A DNA stretch of 62,249 bases, taken from Nocardioides carbamazepini (lineage in GTDB: Bacteria > Actinomycetota > Actinomycetes > Propionibacteriales > Nocardioidaceae). Under the pieces are notes generated by a model. That model did not search any database. It had not been told where the DNA came from and saw only the letters and a program-made list of their open reading frames with translations. The DNA is taken from positions 215,760 to 278,008 of the forward strand of contig NZ_JAHTLF010000012.1 in the NCBI RefSeq assembly GCF_024614185.1, read 5' to 3'. The position numbers were made by a program, and so were the translations under genes. Shown here one piece after another: positions 1-8,628 of this stretch; within the stretch, counting starts at the first letter, position 1, and every line of letters begins with the position of its first letter.

Positions 1-18
1 CCCCCCCCCCCCCCCCCC
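1..18. repeat. 18-nt poly-C run at the window edge
   Basis: The window begins with 18 consecutive cytosines, immediately followed by ordinary coding-density DNA. A pure run this long at the very first base is more typical of a contig end or assembly artefact than of a biological element. Confidence 0.6.
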
Positions 19-27
19 GACTCCGGC

Positions 28-798
28 TCAGGTGCCGAGCGAGACGCCGCCGTCGACGTAGAGGGTCTGGCCGGTGATGTACGACGCCTCGTCGCTGGAC
101 AGGAAGGTCACCGCCGCGGCGATGTCGGCAGGGAAGCCGACCCGCTTGACCGGGTTGGCCTCCGCGCTGAGACGACGGAACTCCTCGACGTCCATCTTCA
201 GCCGCGCCGCGGTCGCGTCGGTCATCTCGGTCGCGATGAAGCCTGGCGCCACCGCGTTGACGTTGATGCCGAACGGGCCCAGCTCGATACCGAGGGTCCG
301 GGTGAACCCCTGGATGCCCATCTTGGCCGCCGAGTAGTTCGCCTGACCCCGGTTGCCCAGCGCCGAGATCGAGGAGATGTTCACGACCTTGCCGTACTTC
401 TGCTCCACGAAGTGCCGCTGCGCGGCCTTGGTCATCAAGAACGCGCCCTTGAGGTGCACGCCCATGACCAGGTCCCAGTCGTCCTCGGTCATCTTGAACA
501 GCAGGTTGTCGCGGGTGATGCCCGCGTTGTTGACCAGGACGTGGATGCCGCCCAGCTCGGCCACCACCCGCTCGACCGCGGCGTCGACCGACGCGCCGTC
601 GGAGACGTTGGCGCCGATGCCCACGGCCGACGCGTTCTCGACCAGCGGCAGCTTGGCGGCCGCCTCCGCGGCGGCGGCCTCGTCGAGGTCGACGATCGCG
701 ACCGACGCGCCCTCCTCGGCGTAGCGGGATGCGGTGCCGAACCCGATCCCTCGTGCGGCTCCGGTGATGACGGCGACGCGCCCGTCGAAACGACCCAT
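28..798 (-). CDS. fabG: FabG-like 3-oxoacyl-ACP reductase (SDR family)
   Basis: A 256-residue classical short-chain dehydrogenase predicted to reduce 3-oxoacyl-ACP or a related 3-ketoacyl thioester with NAD(P)H in the cytoplasm. The cofactor motif TGAARGIG is at residues 12-19, NNAG at 90-93, the active-site serine lies in NISSIS (140-145), and the catalytic pair is Y155 and K159. The segment after NNAG (TRDNLLFKMTEDDWD) is typical of FabG rather than of sugar or steroid SDRs. Length is normal. The physiological substrate cannot be read from sequence; some actinobacterial FabG paralogues act in beta-oxidation or polyhydroxyalkanoate metabolism. Confidence 0.85.
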   Translation of the reverse strand: MGRFDGRVAVITGAARGIGFGTASRYAEEGASVAIVDLDEAAAAEAAAKLPLVENASAVGIGANVSDGASVDAAVERVVAELGGIHVLVNNAGITRDNLLFKMTEDDWDLVMGVHLKGAFLMTKAAQRHFVEQKYGKVVNISSISALGNRGQANYSAAKMGIQGFTRTLGIELGPFGINVNAVAPGFIATEMTDATAARLKMDVEEFRRLSAEANPVKRVGFPADIAAAVTFLSSDEASYITGQTLYVDGGVSLGT

Positions 799-849
799 GG
801 TGCTTACCTCAGCTCTTCCAGCTCGAGTCCAGTCCGATCGGGTCGCAGC

Positions 850-1263
850 CTACGACCCCAGCGCGGCGCGCAGGCGCGCGGCATAGTCGCCGGCCTCCCC
901 CGCGGCGTACTTCGTCCGGGGCCAGAAGAAGCCGCGCAGCCCGTCGCCCTTGGTGCGGGGGACGACGTGCAGGTGCAGGTGCGGCACCGACTGGCTGACC
1001 ACGTTGTTCATCGCGACGAAGCTGCCCTGGGCGCCGAGTCCCTCGACGACGGCCGTGGCGAGCCGCTGGGCAGCGGCCAGGAAGCCGTCGCGCTGCCCGG
1101 CCGGCAGGTCGGGCAGCGTGACGACGTGGGTGCGCGGGACGAGCAGGACGTGGCCCTTGAACACCGGGCGCCGGTCGAGGAACGCGAGCAGCTCGGGCTC
1201 GTCGAGGACGACGTCGGCCTCGGCATCGCCGGCCACGATGGTGCAGAAGACGCAGTCCGCCAT
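850..1263 (-). CDS. HIT family hydrolase
   Basis: A 137-residue histidine-triad protein, a nucleotide hydrolase or transferase fold that cleaves phosphoanhydride or phosphoramidate bonds of mononucleotide or dinucleotide substrates. The triad HLHLH is at residues 95-99. C4 and C7 form the CxxC that, with downstream histidines, often binds zinc in this family. It lies between fabG and a glycerophosphodiesterase on the same strand, without overlaps that would prove an operon. The exact substrate is not readable. Confidence 0.85.
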   Translation of the reverse strand: MADCVFCTIVAGDAEADVVLDEPELLAFLDRRPVFKGHVLLVPRTHVVTLPDLPAGQRDGFLAAAQRLATAVVEGLGAQGSFVAMNNVVSQSVPHLHLHVVPRTKGDGLRGFFWPRTKYAAGEAGDYAARLRAALGS

Positions 1264-1302
1264 GGCGCCGAATCTAGCGGCGCCGAGCCAGGGGTACGAC
1301 GC

Positions 1303-2460
1303 TCAGGCCGCGCCCTGCTCCTCGGCCCAGGCGTCCCGGGCGTCGACGGCGATGTCGGGGTTGTCGGAGAAGAGCGCGTCGACCCCCGCCTCGAGGAAGG
1401 CCTCGATCTCGCCGGCGAGGTCGCCGGGCGCGTTCGGGTCCGTTCCGAGGCGGTGGTTGGCGGGGAGGAACTGGTTCTCCACCCGCAGTGTCCACGTGAC
1501 GACCTGGAGGCCCGCGGCGTGCGCGTCGGCGACCACGCTGCTGGGAGCGCCGATCGCGCCGCCGGCGTCGCGCGGCAGGATCCGGTTCTTGGCCGGCGCC
1601 ACCCACTCGGCGTAGCTCGCGATGTCCGCGAGTCCCGCGGGCGTCAGCAGGTCCGCGTAGGTCGTCGTACTGCCCGCCGCCACCAGGTCGTAGGGCGCGC
1701 CCGCACCGTCGACGAGCTGGGCCAGGGGCACGCGGGTCAGTCCGTCGAGCTCACGCAGGTTGGCGGTCTCGAAGGACTGCACGACGACCTTCGCGTTGGG
1801 GCGGTCGAGGCCGGTGCGGCGCAGCGTGCCCACGAGCGGCTCCTCGAGCGAGAGCCCGATCGAGTCGAAGTAGGTCGGGTGCTTGGTCTCCGGTGCGATG
1901 CCGATGGTGCGCCCGCTGCGGCCGGACTCACGCTTGACCAACCGGATGACCTCCTCGAGGGTCGGCACCTCGAACTGGCCGTCGTAGCGGGTGTTGCCGG
2001 GGCGGACCTGCGGCAGCCGCTCCTGGGCGCGCAGCGTCTTGAGCTCGGCGAGGGTGAAGTCCTCGGTGAACCAGCCGGTGACGGCGACGCCGTCGATCGT
2101 CTTGGTCGTCCGCCGCTCGGCGAACTCAGGATGCGCGGCGACGTCCGTCGTCCCGCCGATCTCGTTCTCGTGACGCGCGACGAGCACCCCGTCCTTGGTC
2201 GAGACGAGGTCGGGCTCGACGTAGTCCGCGCCCTGGCGGATGGCGAGGCGGTAGGCGGCGAGGGTGTGCTCGGGCCGGTAGCCGGAGGCACCGCGGTGGG
2301 CGATCACGATCGGCTCGCCGGCGCGGTGGCGGACGTGGTCGGATCCACGGGCGTCGTCCGGGGTCGCCTGCGCGGGGACGGCGGCCATCCCGAGGACGAC
2401 GGCGGTGGACGTGAGGGTCAGCAGGGCGCGACGCGGCGCGCGGTTCTTCCGAGAGGTCAT
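1303..2460 (-). CDS. glpQ: Secreted glycerophosphodiester phosphodiesterase
   Basis: A 385-residue GDPD-family enzyme predicted to hydrolyse glycerophosphodiesters to glycerol-3-phosphate and an alcohol outside the membrane. The ATG at 2460 was chosen because it opens a Sec signal peptide (basic start, hydrophobic run near 12-28, cleavage near AQA); the longer open frame upstream is low-quality GC shadow. Catalytic features are H55-R-G, E64-H65, the E82/D84 metal pair and H97. The C-terminal half keeps the GDPD pattern, including the late W-T and FSDNPD motifs. The GlpQ name is a family-level assignment. Confidence 0.85.
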   Translation of the reverse strand: MTSRKNRAPRRALLTLTSTAVVLGMAAVPAQATPDDARGSDHVRHRAGEPIVIAHRGASGYRPEHTLAAYRLAIRQGADYVEPDLVSTKDGVLVARHENEIGGTTDVAAHPEFAERRTTKTIDGVAVTGWFTEDFTLAELKTLRAQERLPQVRPGNTRYDGQFEVPTLEEVIRLVKRESGRSGRTIGIAPETKHPTYFDSIGLSLEEPLVGTLRRTGLDRPNAKVVVQSFETANLRELDGLTRVPLAQLVDGAGAPYDLVAAGSTTTYADLLTPAGLADIASYAEWVAPAKNRILPRDAGGAIGAPSSVVADAHAAGLQVVTWTLRVENQFLPANHRLGTDPNAPGDLAGEIEAFLEAGVDALFSDNPDIAVDARDAWAEEQGAA

Positions 2461-2512
2461 GACCGCCAGCCGACCAGCCGCAGGTGGCCCAGCAGGGAGG
2501 TCCGGATGAACG

Positions 2513-2572
2513 TCAGTCGGCGAGCAGGAGGATCCCGCCCACCAGCAGGACGACGGCGAGCGATGTGGCCAT
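2513..2572 (-). CDS. Possible 19-residue membrane micropeptide
   Basis: A 19-codon frame encodes MATSLAVVLLVGGILLLAD, one hydrophobic segment long enough to cross the membrane once. A strong purine-rich ribosome site (GGGAGGGAGGGG) sits about 8 nt before the ATG. It lies in the gap between the divergent thioesterase gene and the phosphodiesterase. Single-TM peptides of this size are known in actinobacteria but are rarely annotated. Evidence is only the RBS plus the unbroken hydrophobic composition, so this is tentative. Confidence 0.35.
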   Translation of the reverse strand: MATSLAVVLLVGGILLLAD

Positions 2573-2636
2573 GACCACAGCCCCTCCCTCCCTTCGGGGG
2601 TAGGGCGCCAGGACGCGCGACCGGGAGAATGGCGCG

Positions 2637-3404
2637 GTGGCGTACTGGCAGCGGACCGCACCGCACACCTTCACCCCCACCGAGCACGTGGGGGGCGCCT
2701 GGGACCGCGCGACCCAGCACATCGCGCCCGCCCTCGGCGTCCTCGCCCACGAGGTCGAGCGCCACCGCGACGCACGGCGCTCCGACGGGCTCGTGGTGAG
2801 CCGGCTGTCCTACGACATCCTCGGCACGGTGCCGATCGAGCCGATCGACGTCACGATCGAGGTGCTCCGCCCGGGCCGCACCATCGAGCTGGTGCAGGCG
2901 ACGGCGTCGTACGCCGGCCGGGCGGTCGTCCTGCTGCGGGCATGGCTCGCCGAGCCCTACGACACCGCTCCCCTCGCGGGCACCGACCTGCCGTCGATCC
3001 CGCCCGCGGCCGAGATGGAGCCCTGGGACATGGCGGGGCTGTGGCCCGGCGGGTTCATCGCCTCCATCGAGGTCCGCCGCAAGGACCTGGGCCCGGGACG
3101 GTCGATGGTCTGGGTCCGCACCCCGCACGCGCTCGTCGCCGACGAGCCGGTCAGCCGCCTCGCCGCCGTCGCCGGCCTGGTCGACGTCACCAACGGCATC
3201 GCCGTCCGCTCCGACCCCACCGAGGTCTCCTTCCCGAACCTCGACCTGACCGCCCACTTCCTGCACGCGCCCGCCGAGGGCTGGCTCGGACTCGACACGA
3301 CCCAGTCGTACGGCGCCGGCGGCATCGGCGTGACCAGCTCGAAGATGCACGACGAGAACGGCCCGCTCGGCACGATCGCGCAGACGCTGACCGTGCGCCC
3401 GTAG
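2637..3404 (+). CDS. Thioesterase family protein (acyl-CoA thioesterase-like)
   Basis: A 255-residue protein with the double-hotdog layout of TesB/thioesterase-like proteins, predicted to hydrolyse acyl-CoA thioesters. Recognisable features are the N-terminal strand containing HVGGAWDRATQHI, the central VERHRDARR...SYDILGTVPIEPIDV segment and the second hotdog ending LDTTQSYGAGGIGVTSSKMHDE. The GTG at 2637 is preceded by GGGAG at a proper distance. It is divergent from the upstream small ORF and followed by the amidase gene after 80 nt. The acyl chain specificity is unknown. Confidence 0.75.
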   Translation: MAYWQRTAPHTFTPTEHVGGAWDRATQHIAPALGVLAHEVERHRDARRSDGLVVSRLSYDILGTVPIEPIDVTIEVLRPGRTIELVQATASYAGRAVVLLRAWLAEPYDTAPLAGTDLPSIPPAAEMEPWDMAGLWPGGFIASIEVRRKDLGPGRSMVWVRTPHALVADEPVSRLAAVAGLVDVTNGIAVRSDPTEVSFPNLDLTAHFLHAPAEGWLGLDTTQSYGAGGIGVTSSKMHDENGPLGTIAQTLTVRP

Positions 3405-3484
3405 CGAAAGTCGGTCATCTGCCCGATCCGCTCGCTCCTCCGACCGCCCTACGGTGCGCGGAACCCCGAGCAGAGGAGCCAGAG

Positions 3485-4936
3485 ATGACCGACCCCACCC
3501 CCACCCCCACCGACGAGATCGGCTGGATGAGCGCCACCGAGATCGCCGCGGCGGTCCGGACGCGGCGACTGCGCGTCGCCGACGTCGCGGAGGCCATGAT
3601 CGAGCGCGTCGAGCGGATCAACCCCGCGGTCAACGCACTGGTGTGGTTCGACCCCGCGCAGGTACGCCGGGACGCGGCGGCGCTCGACGCGGCCCAGGAC
3701 GCGGGCACCGCGACCGGGCCACTGCACGGCGTGCCGTTCACGATCAAGGACCTCACCGCGGTCGCCGACGTCCCGCTGACGTTCGGGATGAAGCCGCTGC
3801 GCGACAACGTCGCCGACCACGACGCCGTGATCGTCGAGCGCCTCAAGGCCGCCGGCGGGCTGTTCCTCGGGAAGACCAACACGCCGGAGTCCGGCTACAA
3901 GGGAGCGACCGACAACCACCTGTTCGGCGCGACCCACAACCCGTGGCGTCCCGGTCACACCGCGGGCGGCTCGTCGGGCGGCGCCGGGGCAGCAGTCGCC
4001 GCCGGCCTGGGACCGCTCGCCGAGGCCAGCGACGGCGGCGGGTCGGTGCGGATCCCGGCGTCGCTGTGCGGCGTCGTCGGCGTGAAGCCCTCGACCGGGC
4101 GGATCCCCCAGACCATCCTCCCCGGCCGGTTCTACTCGTGGGCCTACCACGGGCCGATCACCCGCACCGTCGCCGATGCCGCGCTCATGCTGGACGTCGT
4201 CAGCGGCCCCGACCGGCGCGACCCGCTGAGCCTGCCGGACCGGGTCGACTTCACCGCCGCGATCGCCGACCGCGACCTGACCGGCGTCCGCGTCGCCTGG
4301 TCGACCGACCTCGGCCTCGGCATCGCGGTCGACCCGGAGATCGAGAAGCTCTGCCGGACGGCGGTGCAGGCGCTGGCCGACGCCGGTGCCATCGTCGAGG
4401 AGGCCACCCCTGACTGGAACGGCGCCGATCCGCAGACCGCCATGTGGAACGGCATCTGGGTTCCGGGCTTCGCCTCCGAGCACGACCTGCTCGACTGGGC
4501 CTCGCTGCGCGGCGAGGTCGACGACGAGCTCATCGAGCTGATCGCCGAGGGCGAGCGGCTGACCGGCGTGGACGTCGGCCGGGCGGACGCCGCGCGTGGC
4601 GTGATGTGGGACGCCTTCGCCCGCTTCCTCGGGCGCTACGACGTCCTCGTGTCGCCGACCGTCGCGACACCGGCGTTCCCGCACGGCCAGTTCGCGCCGG
4701 ACCACCTCGCCGGGCGGCCGCTGCGCGAGCAGCTGCTCGGCTGGTTCCTGACCTATCCCTTCAACCTGCTGACGACGCCGGCGATGTCGGTGCCGGCCGG
4801 GTTCACCCCGGACGGCTGTCCGGTCGGCCTGCAGCTCGCCACGGGGCTGCACCAGGACGCGCTGATGCTCCGCGCCGCCGCGGTCGTGGAGGAGCGTGCG
4901 CCGTGGGCGCAGCACTGTCCACCGAGCTGTCGCTGA
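3485..4936 (+). CDS. Amidase signature family amidohydrolase
   Basis: A 483-residue amidase-signature enzyme that hydrolyses carboxamides through a Ser-cisSer-Lys triad. K88 (in FTIKDL), the GGSSGG motif at 161-166 with its cis-serine, and S187 (in DGGGSVRIP) are all present. The ATG at 3485 follows AGGAG at good spacing; a longer upstream frame is a shadow. A TACGGT -10-like box lies at about 3448. The 3' end overlaps the next gene by 34 nt, suggesting co-translation with the LuxR regulator. The substrate is unknown; GatA is unlikely because gatC and gatB are absent here. Confidence 0.85.
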   Translation: MTDPTPTPTDEIGWMSATEIAAAVRTRRLRVADVAEAMIERVERINPAVNALVWFDPAQVRRDAAALDAAQDAGTATGPLHGVPFTIKDLTAVADVPLTFGMKPLRDNVADHDAVIVERLKAAGGLFLGKTNTPESGYKGATDNHLFGATHNPWRPGHTAGGSSGGAGAAVAAGLGPLAEASDGGGSVRIPASLCGVVGVKPSTGRIPQTILPGRFYSWAYHGPITRTVADAALMLDVVSGPDRRDPLSLPDRVDFTAAIADRDLTGVRVAWSTDLGLGIAVDPEIEKLCRTAVQALADAGAIVEEATPDWNGADPQTAMWNGIWVPGFASEHDLLDWASLRGEVDDELIELIAEGERLTGVDVGRADAARGVMWDAFARFLGRYDVLVSPTVATPAFPHGQFAPDHLAGRPLREQLLGWFLTYPFNLLTTPAMSVPAGFTPDGCPVGLQLATGLHQDALMLRAAAVVEERAPWAQHCPPSCR

Positions 4937-5628
4937 CCGATACTGGCGCGGTGACCCCAGCCGCGCCGGTCGGCGCCTACCCGTCGACCTCGCGCCGCGC
5001 TCGTCAGCTTCTGGAGCTGGCGAGCGCGGCGGTGCCGTTCTGCGCGTGGGTGCTGGGCTACCGGGACGCGCACACCGGGCGGATGCGGCCGCTGGTGCAG
5101 GCCGGCTACCGGCCCGAGGTGGTCGACTTCATCTTCGGCGACTTCACCGCCCATCCCCTCGTCCGGCGGCTGATGACACAGCCCGGGACGGCGTACTTCT
5201 GGGAGGACGTCGCGGGCTTCGCCGACGACACCGTCGCCCGTGAGGTGCTGCGGCCCTGCGGGTTCGCCGAGGGCACCTCCGTCGCCCTGCGCGGCACCGA
5301 CGGCCAGCCGGTCGGGGTCGCCCACCTCAGCCTCCCCGAGCCGTACGTGCCCGCGAACGCGCGCGCCGTCCTGGCCAGCCTCTCCCCCGCACTCGGCGAC
5401 CTCGCCGCCGCCACCGCGCGCGCCTCCGCGCTCGGGCTGACGCCGCGCGAGCTGGAGATCCTCGGCCTCCTCGCCCGCGGCCACACCAACCCGCAGGTCT
5501 GCGCCGAGCTCGTCCTCTCCCGCAGCACCGTCGGCACCCACGTCGAGCACATCCTCACCAAGATGGGCGTCACCACCCGGGTCGAGGCCGTCGCTACCGC
5601 GATCGGGCTCGGCCTCGTCGAGACCTGA
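4903..5628 (+). CDS. LuxR-type transcriptional regulator with GAF-like sensor region
   Basis: A 241-residue cytoplasmic regulator. The C-terminal about 60 residues (LGLTPRELEILGLLARGHTNPQVCAELVLSRSTVGTH...) form a LuxR/FixJ DNA-binding helix-turn-helix. The N-terminal 160 residues resemble a small-molecule-binding GAF fold, with no phospho-acceptor receiver motif. The GTG at 4903 was chosen because GGAGGAG stands 8 nt before it; this start lies inside the end of the amidase gene, so the two are probably translationally coupled and the regulator may respond to the amidase substrate or product (inference). Confidence 0.75.
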   Translation: MGAALSTELSLTDTGAVTPAAPVGAYPSTSRRARQLLELASAAVPFCAWVLGYRDAHTGRMRPLVQAGYRPEVVDFIFGDFTAHPLVRRLMTQPGTAYFWEDVAGFADDTVAREVLRPCGFAEGTSVALRGTDGQPVGVAHLSLPEPYVPANARAVLASLSPALGDLAAATARASALGLTPRELEILGLLARGHTNPQVCAELVLSRSTVGTHVEHILTKMGVTTRVEAVATAIGLGLVET

Positions 5629-5648
5629 GCCGCGCTACGCGCTCGGCG

Positions 5649-5654
5649 TACGGT
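5649..5654 (+). promoter_or_regulatory. -10 box of a leaderless gene
   Basis: TACGGT lies 6 nt before the ATG at 5661 and there is no ribosome site, the pattern of leaderless actinobacterial transcripts. Confidence 0.45.
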
Positions 5655-5660
5655 GGTCGC

Positions 5661-6320
5661 ATGCGCGTCGCCGTCGTCGGAGGTCACGGACAGATCGCCC
5701 GCCTGCTGCACCCCTTGCTCGTCGCGGCCGGGCACCGACCGGTGGCGCTGGTGCGCCGCGAGGAACAGCGGCCGGCACTCGAGAGACAGGGCGCCGAGGT
5801 CCGGCTGCTCGACATCGAGAACGACGACGTCCCCGCCTTCACCGGCGTCTTCGAGGGATGCGACGCCGTCGTGTTCAGCGCGGGCGGTGGCCCGGACGGC
5901 AACTCCGGGCGCAAGCGGACGGTCGACCTCGAGGGCTCGCTGAAGTCGGCCGCGGCCGCCTCCGCCGCCGGCATCCGCCGGTTCGTCCAGGTCTCGGCGA
6001 TCGACGTCGACCGCCCGGTCGCGCCCGACGCGGGCGAGGTGTGGGCGGCGTACGTCGCCGCGAAGCGCGACGCCGACGCCGCCCTGCGCGCGGGTCCCCT
6101 GGACTGGACGATCCTGCGACCCGGACGGCTCACCGACGACCCGGCGACCGGACGGGTCGCGCTCGGCCCGGACGTGGCGCGCGGCGACGTGACCCGGGCG
6201 GACGTCGCGGCCGTGCTGGCCGAGGTGCTGGGCCGTCCCGAGACGATCGGCCATCAGTGGAACCTGGTCGGCGGCGACGTGCCGGTCGCCGAGGCGGTCG
6301 GCGCGGCCGTCCGGGACTAA
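5661..6320 (+). CDS. NAD(P)-binding atypical SDR / NmrA-like protein
   Basis: A 219-residue Rossmann protein of the atypical SDR (NAD(P)-binding, YwnB/HSCARG-like) group. The glycine-rich GGHGQIARLL motif begins at residue 7, a conserved SAIDVD segment follows the fourth strand, and the KRDADAAL helix corresponds to the usual lysine helix. Such proteins can be redox sensors, epimerase-like enzymes or flavin reductases; no substrate can be assigned. It is probably translated from a leaderless message and is the last gene before ssrA. Confidence 0.7.
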   Translation: MRVAVVGGHGQIARLLHPLLVAAGHRPVALVRREEQRPALERQGAEVRLLDIENDDVPAFTGVFEGCDAVVFSAGGGPDGNSGRKRTVDLEGSLKSAAAASAAGIRRFVQVSAIDVDRPVAPDAGEVWAAYVAAKRDADAALRAGPLDWTILRPGRLTDDPATGRVALGPDVARGDVTRADVAAVLAEVLGRPETIGHQWNLVGGDVPVAEAVGAAVRD

Positions 6321-6373
6321 TCGGTAGGCCCGTGACGTTGGGACCGGTAGACTGACGTCGACACAACTCAAGA

Positions 6374-6740
6374 GGGGCTGATCGGTTTCGACTTGGGACG
6401 TTTGTTCCAGGGGAAGCGGGTCGAGAAGCCAGCGTCATCTCGTAAACGATCGCTGGAAACCAATAACTGCCGACTCTAAGCGCAGTTCCTTCGCTCTCGC
6501 TGCCTGAGCAGTGATCGAAGCGTCTGACCGGGCATCCGTCTCCGTCCCGGATCCAGACGTCATCTAGGAGACTCGCTGCGTCGCTCTCGCCGGGAGGGTG
6601 ACGCGGGACTCAAACCCGGCTGGGCCTGTCGATGACGTGTTCGTGCGAGCATCGGGGCCGAGAAAACGCCAGCACGGACTGCACCCGGAGAAGACCTGGC
6701 TCGGCGCTCGAGGACCGGGGTTCGATTCCCCGCAGCTCCA
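6374..6740 (+). ncRNA. ssrA: tmRNA (transfer-messenger RNA)
   Basis: Trans-translation RNA that rescues stalled ribosomes with SmpB. The 5' end GGGGCTG pairs with the 3' CAGCTCC to make the acceptor stem; the T-arm GGTTCGATTCC is at about 6719-6730, and the gene ends with the A discriminator, so CCA is presumably added. The tag reading frame runs from GCC at 6469 to TGA at 6505-6507 and encodes ADSKRSSFALAA, ending in the canonical ALAA degron. A TAGACT box at 6348-6353 may be the -10, with 5' processing of a precursor. The 367-nt length is typical. Confidence 0.95.
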
Positions 6741-6750
6741 CTCTCGTGAG

Positions 6751-6793
6751 GAGACCGACGTGGCCCGCGCATCGCGCGGACCACGTCGGTCTC
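6751..6793. terminator. Hairpin terminator between ssrA and a convergent gene
   Basis: Inverted repeat with 20-nt arms (GAGACCGACGTGG... and its complement, one mismatch) around ATC. It lies between convergent ssrA and the protease gene and could stop transcription in both directions. Confidence 0.75.
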
Positions 6794-6812
6794 GTCATGT
6801 CCGGCCGGCCCG

Positions 6813-7655
6813 TCAGCCCAGGAAGCCGGCCAGCCAGTCCGCGACCACGGGGATGTCGATGCGCTGGTAGCCGTCGAGGTAGCGGCAGTTCGCCGTGTAG
6901 CCGTACGACGTCACCCCGACCACGACGCCGCCGAGCCACAACGAGCCACCGGAGTCGCCGAAGCAGGTGCCGCCGGTCCCGAACGGGTCGTTCTCGTTGC
7001 CATTGGTCTGGATGATCTGCGGCGTGATCTTCTGGCCGGGCATGTCGACGTAGCGCCGGATGATCGGGTAGCTCATCGGGGTCGGCTTCTGCGGCCCCGT
7101 CTCGGCCTGGCGCACCTCGGTGCCGTAGCCGACGGCACGGAACAGCGTCTTGCGGGGCTGCTCGACCGCGTCGGCGGTGCCCACGTCGGCGACCGGGGCG
7201 GGCGCGATGCCGGTGACCGGCGCGTCGAGCACCACGACCCCGACATCGTTCCAGTTCCGCAGGTCCGTGAAGTCGCTGTAGGCGGGATGGGTGTGGGCCG
7301 TGCCGGACAGGTAGCCCGCCGCGGCGAGCTCGGCGGCGGTGTAGCCGGCCGCCGGGTCCGCGGCCTCCGGCAGCGGGGACGGTGGCGCCTCGGCGACCAC
7401 GCTGTCGAAGGTCACCAGGGTCTTGCCCAGGGTCCCGGAGGTGCAGTGGGCAGCGGTGACCAGGACGGTCGGGCTGATCAGTGTCGCCGAGCAGCGGAAC
7501 CGGCCCTCGGCGTCGTAGAACGCGATCAGGCCGACATTCGGATGGGTCTCGCCGTCGACGGTGCCGCCGGTGCTGGCGGCCACCGGCGCGGCCGGTAGGA
7601 CGAGTCCGAGGCCGGCCAGAGCGGCGACGACCAGGGTCAGGAGACGAGCACGCAT
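6813..7655 (-). CDS. Secreted trypsin-like serine protease
   Basis: A 280-residue chymotrypsin-fold protease exported by Sec. The ATG at 7655 begins a clear signal peptide (MRARLLTLVVAALAGLGLVL, cleavage near VAA) behind a GGGGGGA ribosome site. The triad is H70 (LVTAAHC), D137 (NWNDVGVVVL) and S236 (CFGDSGGSL). Two cysteine pairs fit disulfides outside the cell. No membrane anchor or propeptide domain is evident, so it is likely a free extracellular enzyme of unknown specificity. Confidence 0.85.
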   Translation of the reverse strand: MRARLLTLVVAALAGLGLVLPAAPVAASTGGTVDGETHPNVGLIAFYDAEGRFRCSATLISPTVLVTAAHCTSGTLGKTLVTFDSVVAEAPPSPLPEAADPAAGYTAAELAAAGYLSGTAHTHPAYSDFTDLRNWNDVGVVVLDAPVTGIAPAPVADVGTADAVEQPRKTLFRAVGYGTEVRQAETGPQKPTPMSYPIIRRYVDMPGQKITPQIIQTNGNENDPFGTGGTCFGDSGGSLWLGGVVVGVTSYGYTANCRYLDGYQRIDIPVVADWLAGFLG

Positions 7656-7737
7656 AGTTCTTTCCCCCCTTGCGTGAGCTCGGGTGAGCTCGGCCCTCAG
7701 TCCAGCACTGCACAGGCCGTAGGGGAAGGGGCCGGGG

Positions 7738-8628
7738 TCAGCGGGTGGCGGCATCCTCGCCGAGCAGCCGGACGGCGTTGTGCCAGCACACGTCCCGCAG
7801 CCAGTCGTCGCCGAGCTCCAGGCGAGCCAGGCCCTCGAGCTGCTTGGCGTAGGAGTACGGGATCGTGGGGAAGTCCGAGCCGAGCAGCACCTTGGGCCGC
7901 AGGTCCGCCAACCGCGGCAGCAGGCGGGCCGGGTAGGCGGCGTCCTGGTCGAAGAAGTCGGTGAAGACCATCGTGGTGTCGAGGTGGACGTTCTCGTAGC
8001 GCTCGGCGAGCACCAGGAAGTCCTCGTACTCCGGTGCCCCCATGTGCGCGACGAGCAGCCGCAGGCGCGGGTGCCGGCGCAGCAGGCGTGCCACGGAGTC
8101 CGGTCCGGTGAACTCGTTGCCGACCGGCCCCGATCCGGCGTGCACCGTCACGGGAGTCCCGGCGTCCTCGAGGACTCCCCAGACCGGGTCGAGGATCGGG
8201 TCGTCGGCGACGAACTCGCCCACCTGGAGATGGATCTTGAAGATCCGGACGCCGTCCTCGACCAGCGCGGCGACGTACCGCGCGGCCTCGGGCTCGGGAT
8301 AGAAGGTGGCCGACCACACGATCTCGGGCTCCGTCGTGGCGAACTCCCGGGACCAGTCGTTGAGGTAGGTGGCCACCCCCGGCTTGTGGGCGTAGGGGTG
8401 GGTCGGGAAGCGGCGCACGCCGAAGGAGCGCAGCTGGGCGATCCGCTCCGCCATCGAGCCGCGGTAGCGGATCGGCCAGGGCCGTCCGATCTTCGGGCCC
8501 GCGGCGTCGAAGACCGCCCACACCGCGCGCTCGATGTTCGGCGGCAGGAAGTGGGTGTGCAGGTCGATGAGCCCGGGCAGGCCGAGCTGCTCCCAGACCG
8601 CCCGCACCTCGGGAGCGTCGTCAGTCAC
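7738..8628 (-). CDS. Amidohydrolase family 2 metal-dependent hydrolase/decarboxylase
   Basis: A 296-residue TIM-barrel amidohydrolase. Candidate metal ligands are H24 and H26 (DLHTHFLP), the KIHLQVG segment, VTVHAG, VAHMG and the aspartate of GSDFPTIPY. This layout fits the ACMSD/gamma-resorcylate decarboxylase and TIM-barrel hydrolase group, so the reaction may be decarboxylation or C-C/C-N hydrolysis. Its start overlaps the smpB stop by 8 nt, indicating co-transcription without implying a shared pathway. Confidence 0.75.
   Translation of the reverse strand: MTDDAPEVRAVWEQLGLPGLIDLHTHFLPPNIERAVWAVFDAAGPKIGRPWPIRYRGSMAERIAQLRSFGVRRFPTHPYAHKPGVATYLNDWSREFATTEPEIVWSATFYPEPEAARYVAALVEDGVRIFKIHLQVGEFVADDPILDPVWGVLEDAGTPVTVHAGSGPVGNEFTGPDSVARLLRRHPRLRLLVAHMGAPEYEDFLVLAERYENVHLDTTMVFTDFFDQDAAYPARLLPRLADLRPKVLLGSDFPTIPYSYAKQLEGLARLELGDDWLRDVCWHNAVRLLGEDAATR

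Noticed and set aside
412..2574. 720-codon forward ORF antisense to the HIT and phosphodiesterase genes
   Set aside because: A GC-bias shadow: no family motifs, Arg/Gly/Asp-rich, and opposite to two well-supported genes.
6560..6784. A reverse-strand ORF (containing AAGNRTPVLERRA) over the tmRNA
   Set aside because: It is antisense to the ssrA tRNA-like end; this is a well-known spurious ORF pattern caused by structural RNA sequence.
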